Assembly: GCF_009811555.1 (NCBI RefSeq)
Contig: NZ_BLIN01000003.1
Coordinates: 372,001 to 436,000 of the forward strand
DNA: 64,000 nt
Direction of reading: 5' to 3'
Origin: Streptomyces caniferus
Lineage (GTDB): Bacteria; Actinomycetota; Actinomycetes; Streptomycetales; Streptomycetaceae
The translations under genes were made by a program, and so were the position numbers. Positions 25,573-33,567 of this stretch are shown one piece after another. Below the pieces are notes generated by a model. That model had not been told where the DNA came from. It was given only the letters and a program-made list of their open reading frames with translations, and did not search any database. Numbering within the stretch: position 1 is the first letter of the stretch; each line of letters starts with the position of its first letter.

Positions 25573-26745
25573 TCAGGGCAGGGGCAGGTCGAGGGCGCGG
25601 GTGCCGCGCTTGATGAGCTCGTTGGCGATGATCAGGCGCTGGATCTCGGAGGTGCCCTCCCAGATGCGGTCCACCCGCAGCTCGCGGTAGAGCCGCTCGA
25701 CGGGGTAGGAGCGGTCGTAGCCACGGCCGCCGAAGATCTGCACACAGCGGTCGATGACCCGGCCCGCCGCCTCGCTCGCCGCGAGCTTGGCCGTCGAGGC
25801 CTTGGCGTGCAGCGCCTTGGGGTCGGCGCCCGGCTGGTCGGCCTCCCAGGCGACCTGGTGGGTGTAGGCGCGGTTGACCGCGATGTCGACCGCGCAGTCC
25901 GCCAGCATCCCCTGCACCAACTGGAAGTCCGCGATCGGCGACCCGAACTGCCGCCGCTCCACCGCCCAGTCCCGGGCGAGCTGGAGGGCCCGCTCGGCGG
26001 CGCCCGTCGTCCGGGCGGCGATCATCAGCCGTTCGTCGGTGAACCATTCCTTGGTCAGCTCGTAGCCGTTGCCGACACCGCCGAGGACGTCCTCGTCGGC
26101 CACGAAGACATCGGTGAAGGTGAACTCGGGGTGCCCGTTCACGGCGGAGTGCATGAACCGCGGCACTCGGGTCATCCGTACGCCCGGTGCCTGCTTGTCG
26201 ACGAAGAAGAGGGTGGCGGCCCGCTCCGGACCCGCGTCGGCCTGCACCAGCAGGAAGTCGGCGATGTCCCCGCAGGTGACGAACCACTTCTCGCCGTTCA
26301 GCAGCCAGCCGCCCTCGGTGCGGGTGGCGGTGCTGGTGCCCGAGGAGGGGTCCGATCCCGCGCCGGGTTCGGTCACCGCGAAGGCGTCGAAGCGCTCGCC
26401 CCGGATGACCGGGAGGAGGTACTTCTCGCGCTGGGCCTCGGTGCCGTACGCCAGCACGTTGGCCGGCCGCCAGGGGATGTCCCACAGGCAGTTGGTGACC
26501 TTGCCGAACTCCTCCTCGACGATGACCTGGTCGAGCAGCGACAGGCCGGGGCCGCCCCACTTCTCGGGCATGTTGATGGCATAGACACCGGCGTCGATCG
26601 CGGCCCGGGTCAGTTCGCGGACGGTGTCGGACGGCAGCGGTCCGCCGGCCTCCTCGGCCTGGTCCTCGTACCGGAACAGCAGCTCGGTGTAGGCGGCGGC
26701 GCGGGCCTTCAGATCGGCCTGTCGGGCGGTGTAGCGGAAGTCCAT
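25573..26745 (-). CDS. Acyl-CoA dehydrogenase (copy 2)
   Basis: Also 390 aa, same motifs as copy 1: FAVTEPGAGSDPSSG, WFVTCGDIADF, FGGRGYDRSYPVERLY, WEGTSEIQRLIIANELIKRG. The catalytic Glu is kept, so neither copy looks like the inactive partner seen in some actinobacterial alpha2beta2 acyl-CoA dehydrogenases. The N-terminus differs clearly from copy 1 (MDFRYTARQADLKARAAAYTEL against MDFRLTPRQADLKRTAREL). It lies 29 bp downstream of the CoA ligase gene, fitting a route in which the ligase product is dehydrogenated. Confidence 0.92.
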   Translation of the reverse strand: MDFRYTARQADLKARAAAYTELLFRYEDQAEEAGGPLPSDTVRELTRAAIDAGVYAINMPEKWGGPGLSLLDQVIVEEEFGKVTNCLWDIPWRPANVLAYGTEAQREKYLLPVIRGERFDAFAVTEPGAGSDPSSGTSTATRTEGGWLLNGEKWFVTCGDIADFLLVQADAGPERAATLFFVDKQAPGVRMTRVPRFMHSAVNGHPEFTFTDVFVADEDVLGGVGNGYELTKEWFTDERLMIAARTTGAAERALQLARDWAVERRQFGSPIADFQLVQGMLADCAVDIAVNRAYTHQVAWEADQPGADPKALHAKASTAKLAASEAAGRVIDRCVQIFGGRGYDRSYPVERLYRELRVDRIWEGTSEIQRLIIANELIKRGTRALDLPLP

Positions 26746-26774
26746 GGGTGTCCTCCGGGACGGCGGGCGGGGCG

Positions 26775-28862
26775 TCAGGCCAGTACGGCGCGGGCATCGA
26801 GGGCGAGGGCGCCGTCCGGGCGGACGAGCAGCGGATTGACCTCGATCTCCGTGATCTCGGGGTGGGCGGCGGCGAGGGTGGTGAGGCGCTCGATCACGGC
26901 TGCCGCGGCAGCCAGGTCGACCGCGGGCCGGCCACGGACGCCCTGGAGGAGCGCGGCGGTCCGCAGCCCGGTCAGCAACTGTTCGGCGCGGGCCGCGGGA
27001 ACGGGTGCCAGGGCGAAGGCGACGTCGTGCAGCGCCTCGGTGAGCACGCCGCCCAGGCCGACCATGGCGACCGGGCCGAACCGGGGGTCGCGGTTCACCC
27101 CCACGATCAGCTCGACGCCGTCGGTCAGGTCGGCCATCGCCTCGACCGAGTAGGAGGCCGCGCCGAGCCGGGCGTGCATCTCCCGGAAGGCGGTGACGAG
27201 CGCGGCCCGGTCCGGCAGGCTGAGGGCGACCCCGCCGGCGTCGGACTTGTGCAGGAGGTGGAGGGCCTTGAGGACGTAGGGGCCCTCGAACGCGTCTGCC
27301 GCGGCGAGCAGTTGGGCCTCATCGGTGATCTCACGGGCCTCGGGGAAGGGCACCCCGGCGGCGCTCAGCAGGGTGCGTACGCCGTGGTAGCCGGGGTCGC
27401 GCAGCGGGGCGGCGGCCGGTGGGAGCGGGCGGACGCCGGGCGGGCCGCTGGTTTCGGCCGCGGTCATGGCCGCCAGGGCGCGGGCCGCGTCCTCGGTGGC
27501 GGCGAACACCGGTATGCCCGCCTCGACCAGCGTCCGGCAGCTGGGGGCGTCCGGGAACATCGACTGCACCACCAGGGGCTTGGCGGTCCTCGCCGCATGG
27601 ACGGCCATCTCGTGTGCGGTCTCCAGCTCGCCCGCCGCGAGCGCGATCCCGCCGCCCGCGGTACCGCTCTCGGCCGCCGGCCCGCCCAGGCCGCCGGTCG
27701 CCGCGGAGTAGCCGCCGAAGTACCCGGTCAGGACGACCGAGTCGACCTCGTCCAGGGCGAGCAGGGCGGAGACGGTGTCGCCGTAGGAGTGCGGGTTCTG
27801 CTCCCCCATCCCGGCGAGGTCGACGGGGTTGCCCACCGCGGACTGTTCCCACAGCAGCGTCCTGAGCTGTTGCTGGGCGGCGGACCCGAGTTCGGGCACG
27901 GCCAGCCCGGCGGCCTCGGCGGCGTCGGCGGCGATGGCGCCGTGGCCGCCGCCGTCCGTGCAGACCGCGGTGCGGTGGCCGGTGGCGCGCCGGCCCCCGT
28001 GCAGCGCGGCGAGGACGACGGTCATCTCATGGGGGGTGGCGACCAGTTCGACACCCGCGTCGCGGCAGGCGGCGGCCACGACATCGGCGGAGGTGGTCAG
28101 GGCGCCGGTGTGCGACTGCGCGCTGCGCGCGGAGGCGGCGCCCCGCCCGGCGGTGAGCAGGACCACCGGTTTGCCCGCGGCGGCGGCCGCCTCGGCGAAG
28201 GCCCGGCCGTCGCCGAAGTCCTCCGCGTAGACGGCGATGGCCCGGGTGGCGTCGTGCCGGGCGGCGTCCTCGACGAGGTCGACGAGGGTGACATCGGCCT
28301 GGTTGCCCAGCGAGACGAAGCGGGAGAAGCCCAACCCGTGGGGCGCGCAGCGGAGTTGGAGTTCGAGCGCGAGGTTGCCGCTCTGGCTCAGCAGGGCGAT
28401 GCCGCCGGGCGCGAAGCGGTCCGAGGCGAGGTAGAGCTCGGTGGTGTTGTCGGTGATGCCGAGGCAGTTCGGGCCGACGAGGACGGCGCCGGCGGCGCGT
28501 ACCCGGTCGGCGATCGCCTGTTGCCGGGCGAGCCCGACGGGGCCGGTCTCGGCGAATCCGGCGGTGATGCCGACGATGGCGCGGGCGCCGCAGGCCAGCG
28601 CATCATCGACGGCGGCCTCGAAGCCGGGGCCCGGTACGGAGATCACCACGAGTTCGACCGGTTCGCCGATCCGGGCGAGCGAGGTGGCCGTGGTGCGCCC
28701 GAGGACCGTACCGCCGCGGCGGTTCACCAGGTGGACCGGGCGGCGGTCGGGCGCCCGCAGGGCCTGGGCGGCGACCGCGTGGCCGTACTTCGCCGGGTCG
28801 TCACTGGCACCGACCACCGCGACCGACTTCGGGTCGAACAGGGCCGACAGATCACGTCCCAT
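26775..28862 (-). CDS. ADP-forming acyl-CoA synthetase (acetate-CoA ligase family)
   Basis: A 695-aa single-chain enzyme. The N-terminal CoA-binding domain (residues 1-130, LFDPKSVAVVGASDDPAKYGHAV), a succinyl-CoA ligase-like domain with SQSGNLALELQ and the phospho-His in AQSHTGALTT, and a C-terminal ATP-grasp domain (from about 470: VPFPEAREITDEAQLLAAA...YVLKALHLLHKSDAGGV) are all present. It would convert a carboxylate, ATP and CoA to acyl-CoA, ADP and phosphate. It probably activates the substrate for the two downstream dehydrogenases. ATG 28862 is 2 nt after the ferredoxin stop. Confidence 0.9.
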   Translation of the reverse strand: MGRDLSALFDPKSVAVVGASDDPAKYGHAVAAQALRAPDRRPVHLVNRRGGTVLGRTTATSLARIGEPVELVVISVPGPGFEAAVDDALACGARAIVGITAGFAETGPVGLARQQAIADRVRAAGAVLVGPNCLGITDNTTELYLASDRFAPGGIALLSQSGNLALELQLRCAPHGLGFSRFVSLGNQADVTLVDLVEDAARHDATRAIAVYAEDFGDGRAFAEAAAAAGKPVVLLTAGRGAASARSAQSHTGALTTSADVVAAACRDAGVELVATPHEMTVVLAALHGGRRATGHRTAVCTDGGGHGAIAADAAEAAGLAVPELGSAAQQQLRTLLWEQSAVGNPVDLAGMGEQNPHSYGDTVSALLALDEVDSVVLTGYFGGYSAATGGLGGPAAESGTAGGGIALAAGELETAHEMAVHAARTAKPLVVQSMFPDAPSCRTLVEAGIPVFAATEDAARALAAMTAAETSGPPGVRPLPPAAAPLRDPGYHGVRTLLSAAGVPFPEAREITDEAQLLAAADAFEGPYVLKALHLLHKSDAGGVALSLPDRAALVTAFREMHARLGAASYSVEAMADLTDGVELIVGVNRDPRFGPVAMVGLGGVLTEALHDVAFALAPVPAARAEQLLTGLRTAALLQGVRGRPAVDLAAAAAVIERLTTLAAAHPEITEIEVNPLLVRPDGALALDARAVLA

Positions 28863-28864
28863 GG

Positions 28865-29056
28865 TCACCTCTCCAGTCGGAGCGCGGAGTTGGGGCAGGC
28901 CTCGGCGGCGGCGCGGGCGGCGTCCTCGGGGGCGCCCGGTGCGGGGTCGGCGACGACGGCGGCGTAGCCCCATTCGTCGAGGTCGATGAGGTCCGGTGCG
29001 GGTTCCTGGCACAGGCCGTAGCCCTGGCAGCGGGTGGCGTCGAGACGGAGTTTCAC
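28865..29056 (-). CDS. Small [3Fe-4S] ferredoxin
   Basis: A 63-aa ferredoxin with C10, C16 and C54-Pro: the C-x5-C...CP pattern, which lacks the extra Cys of a 4Fe-4S site, so a 3Fe-4S cluster is expected. In actinobacteria such ferredoxins feed cytochromes P450 or other oxygenases. Start codon is GTG 29056. It sits directly between the NuoF-like flavoprotein gene (13 bp upstream) and the acyl-CoA ligase. It could pass electrons to the Rieske oxygenase encoded divergently, or accept them. Confidence 0.9.
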   Translation of the reverse strand: MKLRLDATRCQGYGLCQEPAPDLIDLDEWGYAAVVADPAPGAPEDAARAAAEACPNSALRLER

Positions 29057-29069
29057 GGCGGTCGTCCTT

Positions 29070-30347
29070 TCAGCGGGGAGAGGCGGCGGAGCGGGGGCGG
29101 GGCACGGTGCGGCGGGCGACGTACGGGACGGGCACGGTGAGCCGGCCGGAGTCGGCGGGCGCGGCGCAGCCCGGGCAGGGGGCGTCGAGGTGGGCGCGGA
29201 CCAGGTGGGGGAAGGCGCGCAGGAGGCTGCCGGCCGTGCCCGCCGCGGCGTCGAGCAGACCGCAGGCGCCGCGGCCGGGCAGTGAGGTGGACCAGCGCTG
29301 CAGCCGGGTGAGGAGGCCCGGGTCGGCGGTGCCGTTCGTCAGGGCGCCGACGGCGTCGCGGATGGACCCGGTGCCCGCGACGCAGATGCCGCACTGCCGC
29401 GTGCTCTCGGCGGCGAGATGGGCGAGGGCGGCGGAGACGAGGGAGACCGGGCACTCGTCGGGGGCGAGGAAGCGGATCGCCCCGCAGCCCAGTGCCGTGC
29501 CCGCCGCCGCGAGCGTGTCGGGGTCCAGCGCGAGGTCGAGCCGGTCGGGGCCGATCAGCCCGCCGAAGAGGCCGCCCATGAGGGCGCCGGCCGGTTCGGG
29601 GGTGCCCTGGGCCCGTGCCAGGGTCCGCAGGGTGCCGCCGTAGGGCACCTCGGCGAGCAGGGGTTCGGCGCCGCCGCCGGCGAGCGTCACCAGGGTGGCG
29701 CGGGCCGTGAGGCGCCGGCGGTCCGGCTGTGCGGCGATGAGGGCGATCCGGGCCAGCGTCTCGACGTTGGCGACGAAGGTCGGGGCGCCGCCGACGCCCT
29801 GCTCGAAGGGGCGGGGCGGTTTGGCGGTGGGGAGGGCGGGGCCGCCGTTGATCCGGCGGACCACGGCGGTCTCCTCCCCCGCGACATAGGTGTGCGGGGT
29901 GTCGACGACATCGCACGGCAGCCGGGGGGTCCGCTCGGCGAGCGCCCGGCGGATCCGCTCGCCCGCCGCGGTGTCGGAGACGTAGACGTAGCCGCGTTCC
30001 GCACCGGTGATCTCCGCGGCCCGCGCCAGCCCGTCCAGGACCAGGTGCGGGCGGGCCCGCAGCAGCCAGCGGTCCTTGACGGAGCCGGGCTCCCCTTCCT
30101 CGCCGTTGGCCACGACGACGGGGCGGGGCCCGGCGTCACGGACGGCGCGGAGTTTCGCGGCGGTGGGGTAGCCGGCGCCGCCCCGTCCGCGCAGGCCGCC
30201 GTCGATCCGGTCGAGGAGTTCGTCCGCTCCGATGACCTCGCGGTAGCCGCCGGTGGCCGCATACGCCCCGGCGTCCTCGGTCACGCCCGGTGCCGCGCCG
30301 AGCGCGGAGGGGGTCCCCCGCGGTATCAGGGAGTCGATCCCGGTCAT
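29070..30347 (-). CDS. NuoF-like NADH:acceptor flavoprotein with incomplete Fe-S site
   Basis: A 425-aa relative of the 51-kDa complex I subunit. GRGGAGYPTAAKL, NGEEGEPGSVKDRWLL (FMN/NADH site), TYVAGEETAVVRRING and PTFVANVETLARI are all there. The usual CxxCxxC...C site for the N3 cluster is reduced: C319 and C322 (QCGICVAG) and C362 (GRGACGLL) remain, but the third Cys of the triplet is missing. It has no NuoE or NuoG partner nearby. With the adjacent ferredoxin it most likely forms a two-protein NAD(P)H-ferredoxin chain. Its ATG overlaps the previous gene by 4 bp. Confidence 0.85.
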   Translation of the reverse strand: MTGIDSLIPRGTPSALGAAPGVTEDAGAYAATGGYREVIGADELLDRIDGGLRGRGGAGYPTAAKLRAVRDAGPRPVVVANGEEGEPGSVKDRWLLRARPHLVLDGLARAAEITGAERGYVYVSDTAAGERIRRALAERTPRLPCDVVDTPHTYVAGEETAVVRRINGGPALPTAKPPRPFEQGVGGAPTFVANVETLARIALIAAQPDRRRLTARATLVTLAGGGAEPLLAEVPYGGTLRTLARAQGTPEPAGALMGGLFGGLIGPDRLDLALDPDTLAAAGTALGCGAIRFLAPDECPVSLVSAALAHLAAESTRQCGICVAGTGSIRDAVGALTNGTADPGLLTRLQRWSTSLPGRGACGLLDAAAGTAGSLLRAFPHLVRAHLDAPCPGCAAPADSGRLTVPVPYVARRTVPRPRSAASPR

Positions 30348-30754
30348 CCTCGGTCTCCGTCCGGTGGGGTGGTGCGCAGGGTGCGCACCACGTGTTCCAG
30401 GGCGCTGCGGTCCGCGGCCGTCCGGTCGTACCCCGGTCCGGGGAGGCCGATCAGCATGCGGTGGTGGTCGAGCACGACCTCGGCCGCGCGGAGTGCGGCC
30501 CGGCGGTCGCCGGGGCCCTCCCGGCCGGCGACCGCGGTCACCAGGCCGGTCACCTCGGCGAGGTAGCGGAGCCAGCCGCGCTGGGTGCCGTGCAGGATCA
30601 GGCGCTCGACGCGGCGCCGTTCGGCCTCGGCCGCCTCCGCGGGGGCGGCCGCCGTCCGTCGGGCGGCGGTGCGCAGGGCCGCGACGGTGGCGGGCAGCTC
30701 CCGTTCGGGTTCGGGGGTGAGCCCGAGCCAGATCAGGTTCCGACGACCGCTCAT
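30344..30754 (-). CDS. Protein of unknown function, first gene of the leftward operon
   Basis: A 136-aa, mostly alpha-helical, Ala/Arg-rich protein with no signal peptide or cysteines and no motif I recognise. The region EAERRRVERLILHGTQRGWLRYLAEVTGLV could be an amphipathic helix pair. It is translationally coupled (ATGA) to the NuoF-like gene, suggesting a subunit or assembly role for it, perhaps in place of NuoE. The ATG at 30754 has GGAGG about 9 bases upstream. Confidence 0.7.
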   Translation of the reverse strand: MSGRRNLIWLGLTPEPERELPATVAALRTAARRTAAAPAEAAEAERRRVERLILHGTQRGWLRYLAEVTGLVTAVAGREGPGDRRAALRAAEVVLDHHRMLIGLPGPGYDRTAADRSALEHVVRTLRTTPPDGDRG

Positions 30755-30940
30755 GCGTGCCTCCGGGGAGAGGGGTGGGGTGCCGGTTCGGGCCGGGGCG
30801 GCCGGGTGGGGCGCTGCCGTGGCCAGGTGCCGGGGTGAGGTGCCGTTTGCGGGGGTTCCGGCCTGCGGATCGGGGCGCGGCGCGCCCGCTCGCTTCCGGG
30901 ATCCGTGCGGCGGAGCGCCGGAGCAGCGATGCCACTAAGC

Positions 30941-31015
30941 TAACTAATCAATTAGTCAGGACACAAGTCTTGACTTCGTTGAAACCCGCCAGCAATCTGA
31001 CTGACCAATTAGTCA
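30941..31015. promoter_or_regulatory. Back-to-back promoters with two 18-bp operators
   Basis: Operator 1, TAACTAATCAATTAGTCA (30941-30958), and operator 2, TGACTGACCAATTAGTCA (30998-31015), match at 15 of 18 positions and are 57 bp apart. Rightward, TTGACT (30970-30975) and CAATCT (30993-30998) are spaced by 17 bp, and operator 2 overlaps the start point. Leftward, TTGTGT and TAGCTT (on the minus strand) are spaced by about 18 bp with operator 1 between them. The AT-richness is exceptional here. A dimeric TetR- or MarR-type repressor is expected; the TetR at 22642-23253 is the best candidate. Confidence 0.7.
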
Positions 31016-31099
31016 GCACGGATCCGGTGCTCAGGGACTTTCCACCGCGCCCTGCCGCCACGGCCCCGGGCACCCGTGCGGCATGGAGGAGTGACCCCG

Positions 31100-32284
31100 A
31101 TGCACCCCGAAGCCACCACAGCACCGACGCAGCAGGACGTCCCCGCCACCACAGCACCGACGGAGCAGGACGTCCCCGCGCCGGCACTGTCCGCCCGCTA
31201 CTACACCGACCCGGCCACGGCCGCCGCCGAGACGCGGCACATCTTCGCCAAGTCCTGGCAGCTCGTGTGCCATGAGTCCGACCTCCCCGGCCCCGGCGCC
31301 CGGCTCACCGCCACCGTCGCCGACCGCGAGGTCCTGGTCGTCCGCACCGAGGACGGCACCCTGGCCGGACACCTCAATGTGTGCCGGCACCGCGGCACCC
31401 GGCTGGTCTCCGCCCCCGAGGCGTCCGGCAAGGCCATCCGCTGCCCGTATCACGGCTGGACGTACAAGCTCGACGGACGGCTGGTCGGCGCGCCCGAAGC
31501 ACGGCAGATCCCCTGCCTGGACAAACCCGCCCTCGGCCTCTTCCCGGTCCGGGTCGAGTCGTTCCTGGGATTCGTCTTCGCCAACCTCGACCCCGATGCC
31601 GTTCCGCTGTCGGAACAGTGCGCCGGACTGGCGGAGGCCGTCGGCCACTACGCGGGGACCGATCTGGTGCCCGTCGGACGCAGCCGCATCCACGATCTGG
31701 CCGGCGCGGAAGTACAGGAGGCCAACTGGAAGGTCGCCGTCGACAACTACCTGGAGGGCTATCACGTCCCGGTCGCCCACCCCGGACTGATGCGCCTGCT
31801 CGACTACCAGGGCTACACCAGCGAGATCGACGAGTCCTACGTCCTCTTCGCCTCGCCGCTGCGCGACAAGCCGTCCTCGAACTGGGCCGAGCGGCTCTAC
31901 CAGCGCCTCGCCTCCCCCATGCCGGGGCTGACCGAGGCCGACCGGCGGATCTGGCGCTACGCGGTGATCTACCCCAACACACTCATCGACTTCTACCCCG
32001 ACCATGTGCTTGCCTGGACCGCCATACCGACGGCGGTCGACCGGGTCGCCGTCCCCGGCGCTTTCTACACGCGCCGCGGGACGAGCGCACGGACCCGGCT
32101 CGCGCGCCGGCTCAACATCCACATCGGCTGGATCACCAATGACGAAGACGCCGAATTGGTGTCCCGGGTGCAGAAGGGCCTCGGCACCCCGGGCTTCGAG
32201 CCGGGCCCCCTGTCCCGCCGCGAAGCCGCGGTCGGCTGGTTCGCCGACCGGGTACGCACCGACCTCGGTGGCGCGATGCGCTGA
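31100..32284 (+). CDS. Rieske-type non-heme iron oxygenase (alpha subunit)
   Basis: A 394-aa oxygenase. The Rieske [2Fe-2S] site is C-x-H in NVCRHRGTRLV and C-x2-H in IRCPYHGWTYKLDG. The catalytic Fe ligands lie in NWKVAVDNYLEGYHVPVAHPGL (two His) plus a later Asp. The size and one-subunit setting resemble enzymes that demethylate or hydroxylate quaternary amines (glycine betaine, carnitine or stachydrine type), but also other Rieske groups. No dedicated reductase follows, so the ferredoxin and NuoF-like pair across the divergent promoter may supply electrons. GGAGGAGTGA precedes ATG 31100. Confidence 0.9.
   Translation: MHPEATTAPTQQDVPATTAPTEQDVPAPALSARYYTDPATAAAETRHIFAKSWQLVCHESDLPGPGARLTATVADREVLVVRTEDGTLAGHLNVCRHRGTRLVSAPEASGKAIRCPYHGWTYKLDGRLVGAPEARQIPCLDKPALGLFPVRVESFLGFVFANLDPDAVPLSEQCAGLAEAVGHYAGTDLVPVGRSRIHDLAGAEVQEANWKVAVDNYLEGYHVPVAHPGLMRLLDYQGYTSEIDESYVLFASPLRDKPSSNWAERLYQRLASPMPGLTEADRRIWRYAVIYPNTLIDFYPDHVLAWTAIPTAVDRVAVPGAFYTRRGTSARTRLARRLNIHIGWITNDEDAELVSRVQKGLGTPGFEPGPLSRREAAVGWFADRVRTDLGGAMR
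31112..31177 (+). repeat. 33-bp in-frame tandem duplication in the Rieske gene
   Basis: Two adjacent 33-bp units (31112-31144 and 31145-31177) differ at one base and encode ATTAPTQQDVP and ATTAPTEQDVP in the disordered N-terminus before the catalytic fold. Confidence 0.85.
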
Positions 32285-32432
32285 CCCCCACCGGTGAGAC
32301 AGCGCCACGAGCCGTCCCCCTCGGCGCGCGACGCCCCGCGCCACGGCCGACAGGTCCCGCACGGAGGACAGGGCTTCCGTGCATCCAAGACCGCTCCCTG
32401 AAGCAGCGCTCATCCCCTACGGAGAGGACCTC

Positions 32433-33566
32433 ATGTCCCCCGAGGAACCCCCACCTGTGTCCCGGCGCACGTTCCTGCGCTCGGGCGTCGCCGCGGCCCT
32501 CGGCGTCGGCCTGGCCGGATGCGGCTTTCTGCCCGACGACCGCAACGCGTTCGGCGACCCGGACCAGCCGATCGACGTCAAGGCGGACGGCGACCTGGTG
32601 TATTTCAACTGGGCGGACTTCGTCGCCCCGGCCGTCTTCGACGGATTCGAGAAGGAGTACGGCGTCAAGGTCATCCAGTCGAACTTCGACTCGATGGAGG
32701 GCATGGCCGCCAAGCTCAACGCCGGGAACCGCTACGACATCATCTTTCCCACCGCGAAATGGGCGCAGCGGCTGGCCGACGGACGCCGGCTGCGCCGTAT
32801 CGACCACTCCCGGCTGCCCCACGCCGACGCGGTGTTCGGCCGGTACCGCTACTTCGCCGACCCCTGGTACGACCGCCACTCCGCGCACACCGTCCCGTTC
32901 ACCATGTACAAGACCGGCATCGGCTGGCGGAAGGACCGGATAGGCGACGACCTGACCGGCTCCTGGGGCGACCTGTGGAACGCCCGGGCCAAGGGACAGG
33001 TCTTCGTCCTCGACGACCGCGACGAGGTCCTCGGCATGGCCGCGCTCAAGCTCGGCCTGGACCTCGACACCTCCGACCCGCACGACCTCGCCCGTATCAC
33101 CGCCACGCTGCAGAGCCTCCGCCCCCGGCTGCGCGGCTTCTCCAGCGACAGTTACAACAACCTGCTCAACGGCAACGCCGTGATGACCCAGGCCTGGAGC
33201 GGCGACATGGCCGCCATGCTCGGACAGGCCAAGGACCCTTCCGTGCTCGGCTTCGAAGTCGCCCGGGAGGGGGCGCCGATCAACTCGGACTGCTACGCGA
33301 TCCCCGCCAACGCCCGCCATCCCGGTACGGCGATGCTCTTCATCGACTACATGCTCAGACCCGAGAACGTGCGGAAGAACATCGAGTACATCGGCTACCC
33401 CATGCCGGTCGGCGGCAGCGAGGACGTCTACGCCGCGATCGTGAAGCCGTTCCCGCAGTGCCTGGTCGCCCCCGACGACCTCAAGGCCGACCGCTTCTTC
33501 CGCAATGCGTCCTCGAAGGGCGAGCAGGCCCGCGATACCGCCTGGACCCACGTGAAAGCCGGCTGA
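32433..33566 (+). CDS. PotD-type ABC substrate-binding lipoprotein
   Basis: A 377-aa extracytoplasmic binding protein. The leader has a twin-arginine motif (SRRTFLRSG) followed by the lipobox LAGC, so it is probably a Tat-exported lipoprotein. The mature part follows the spermidine/putrescine family (VYFNWADFVAPAVFDGFEKEYGVKV, YDIIFPTAKWAQRL, ending with NIEYIGYPMPV). Ligands of this family range over polyamines, betaines and opines. GGAGAGGACC precedes ATG 32433. It starts the transporter genes 148 bp after the Rieske gene, with no obvious terminator between. Confidence 0.9.
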   Translation: MSPEEPPPVSRRTFLRSGVAAALGVGLAGCGFLPDDRNAFGDPDQPIDVKADGDLVYFNWADFVAPAVFDGFEKEYGVKVIQSNFDSMEGMAAKLNAGNRYDIIFPTAKWAQRLADGRRLRRIDHSRLPHADAVFGRYRYFADPWYDRHSAHTVPFTMYKTGIGWRKDRIGDDLTGSWGDLWNARAKGQVFVLDDRDEVLGMAALKLGLDLDTSDPHDLARITATLQSLRPRLRGFSSDSYNNLLNGNAVMTQAWSGDMAAMLGQAKDPSVLGFEVAREGAPINSDCYAIPANARHPGTAMLFIDYMLRPENVRKNIEYIGYPMPVGGSEDVYAAIVKPFPQCLVAPDDLKADRFFRNASSKGEQARDTAWTHVKAG

Positions 33567-33567
33567 C

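Noticed and set aside
25573..26745. Inactive partner subunit of an alpha2beta2 acyl-CoA dehydrogenase
   Set aside because: Both tandem copies keep the Glu in WEGTSEIQ and the flavin-binding motifs, so neither shows the loss expected of a non-catalytic subunit.
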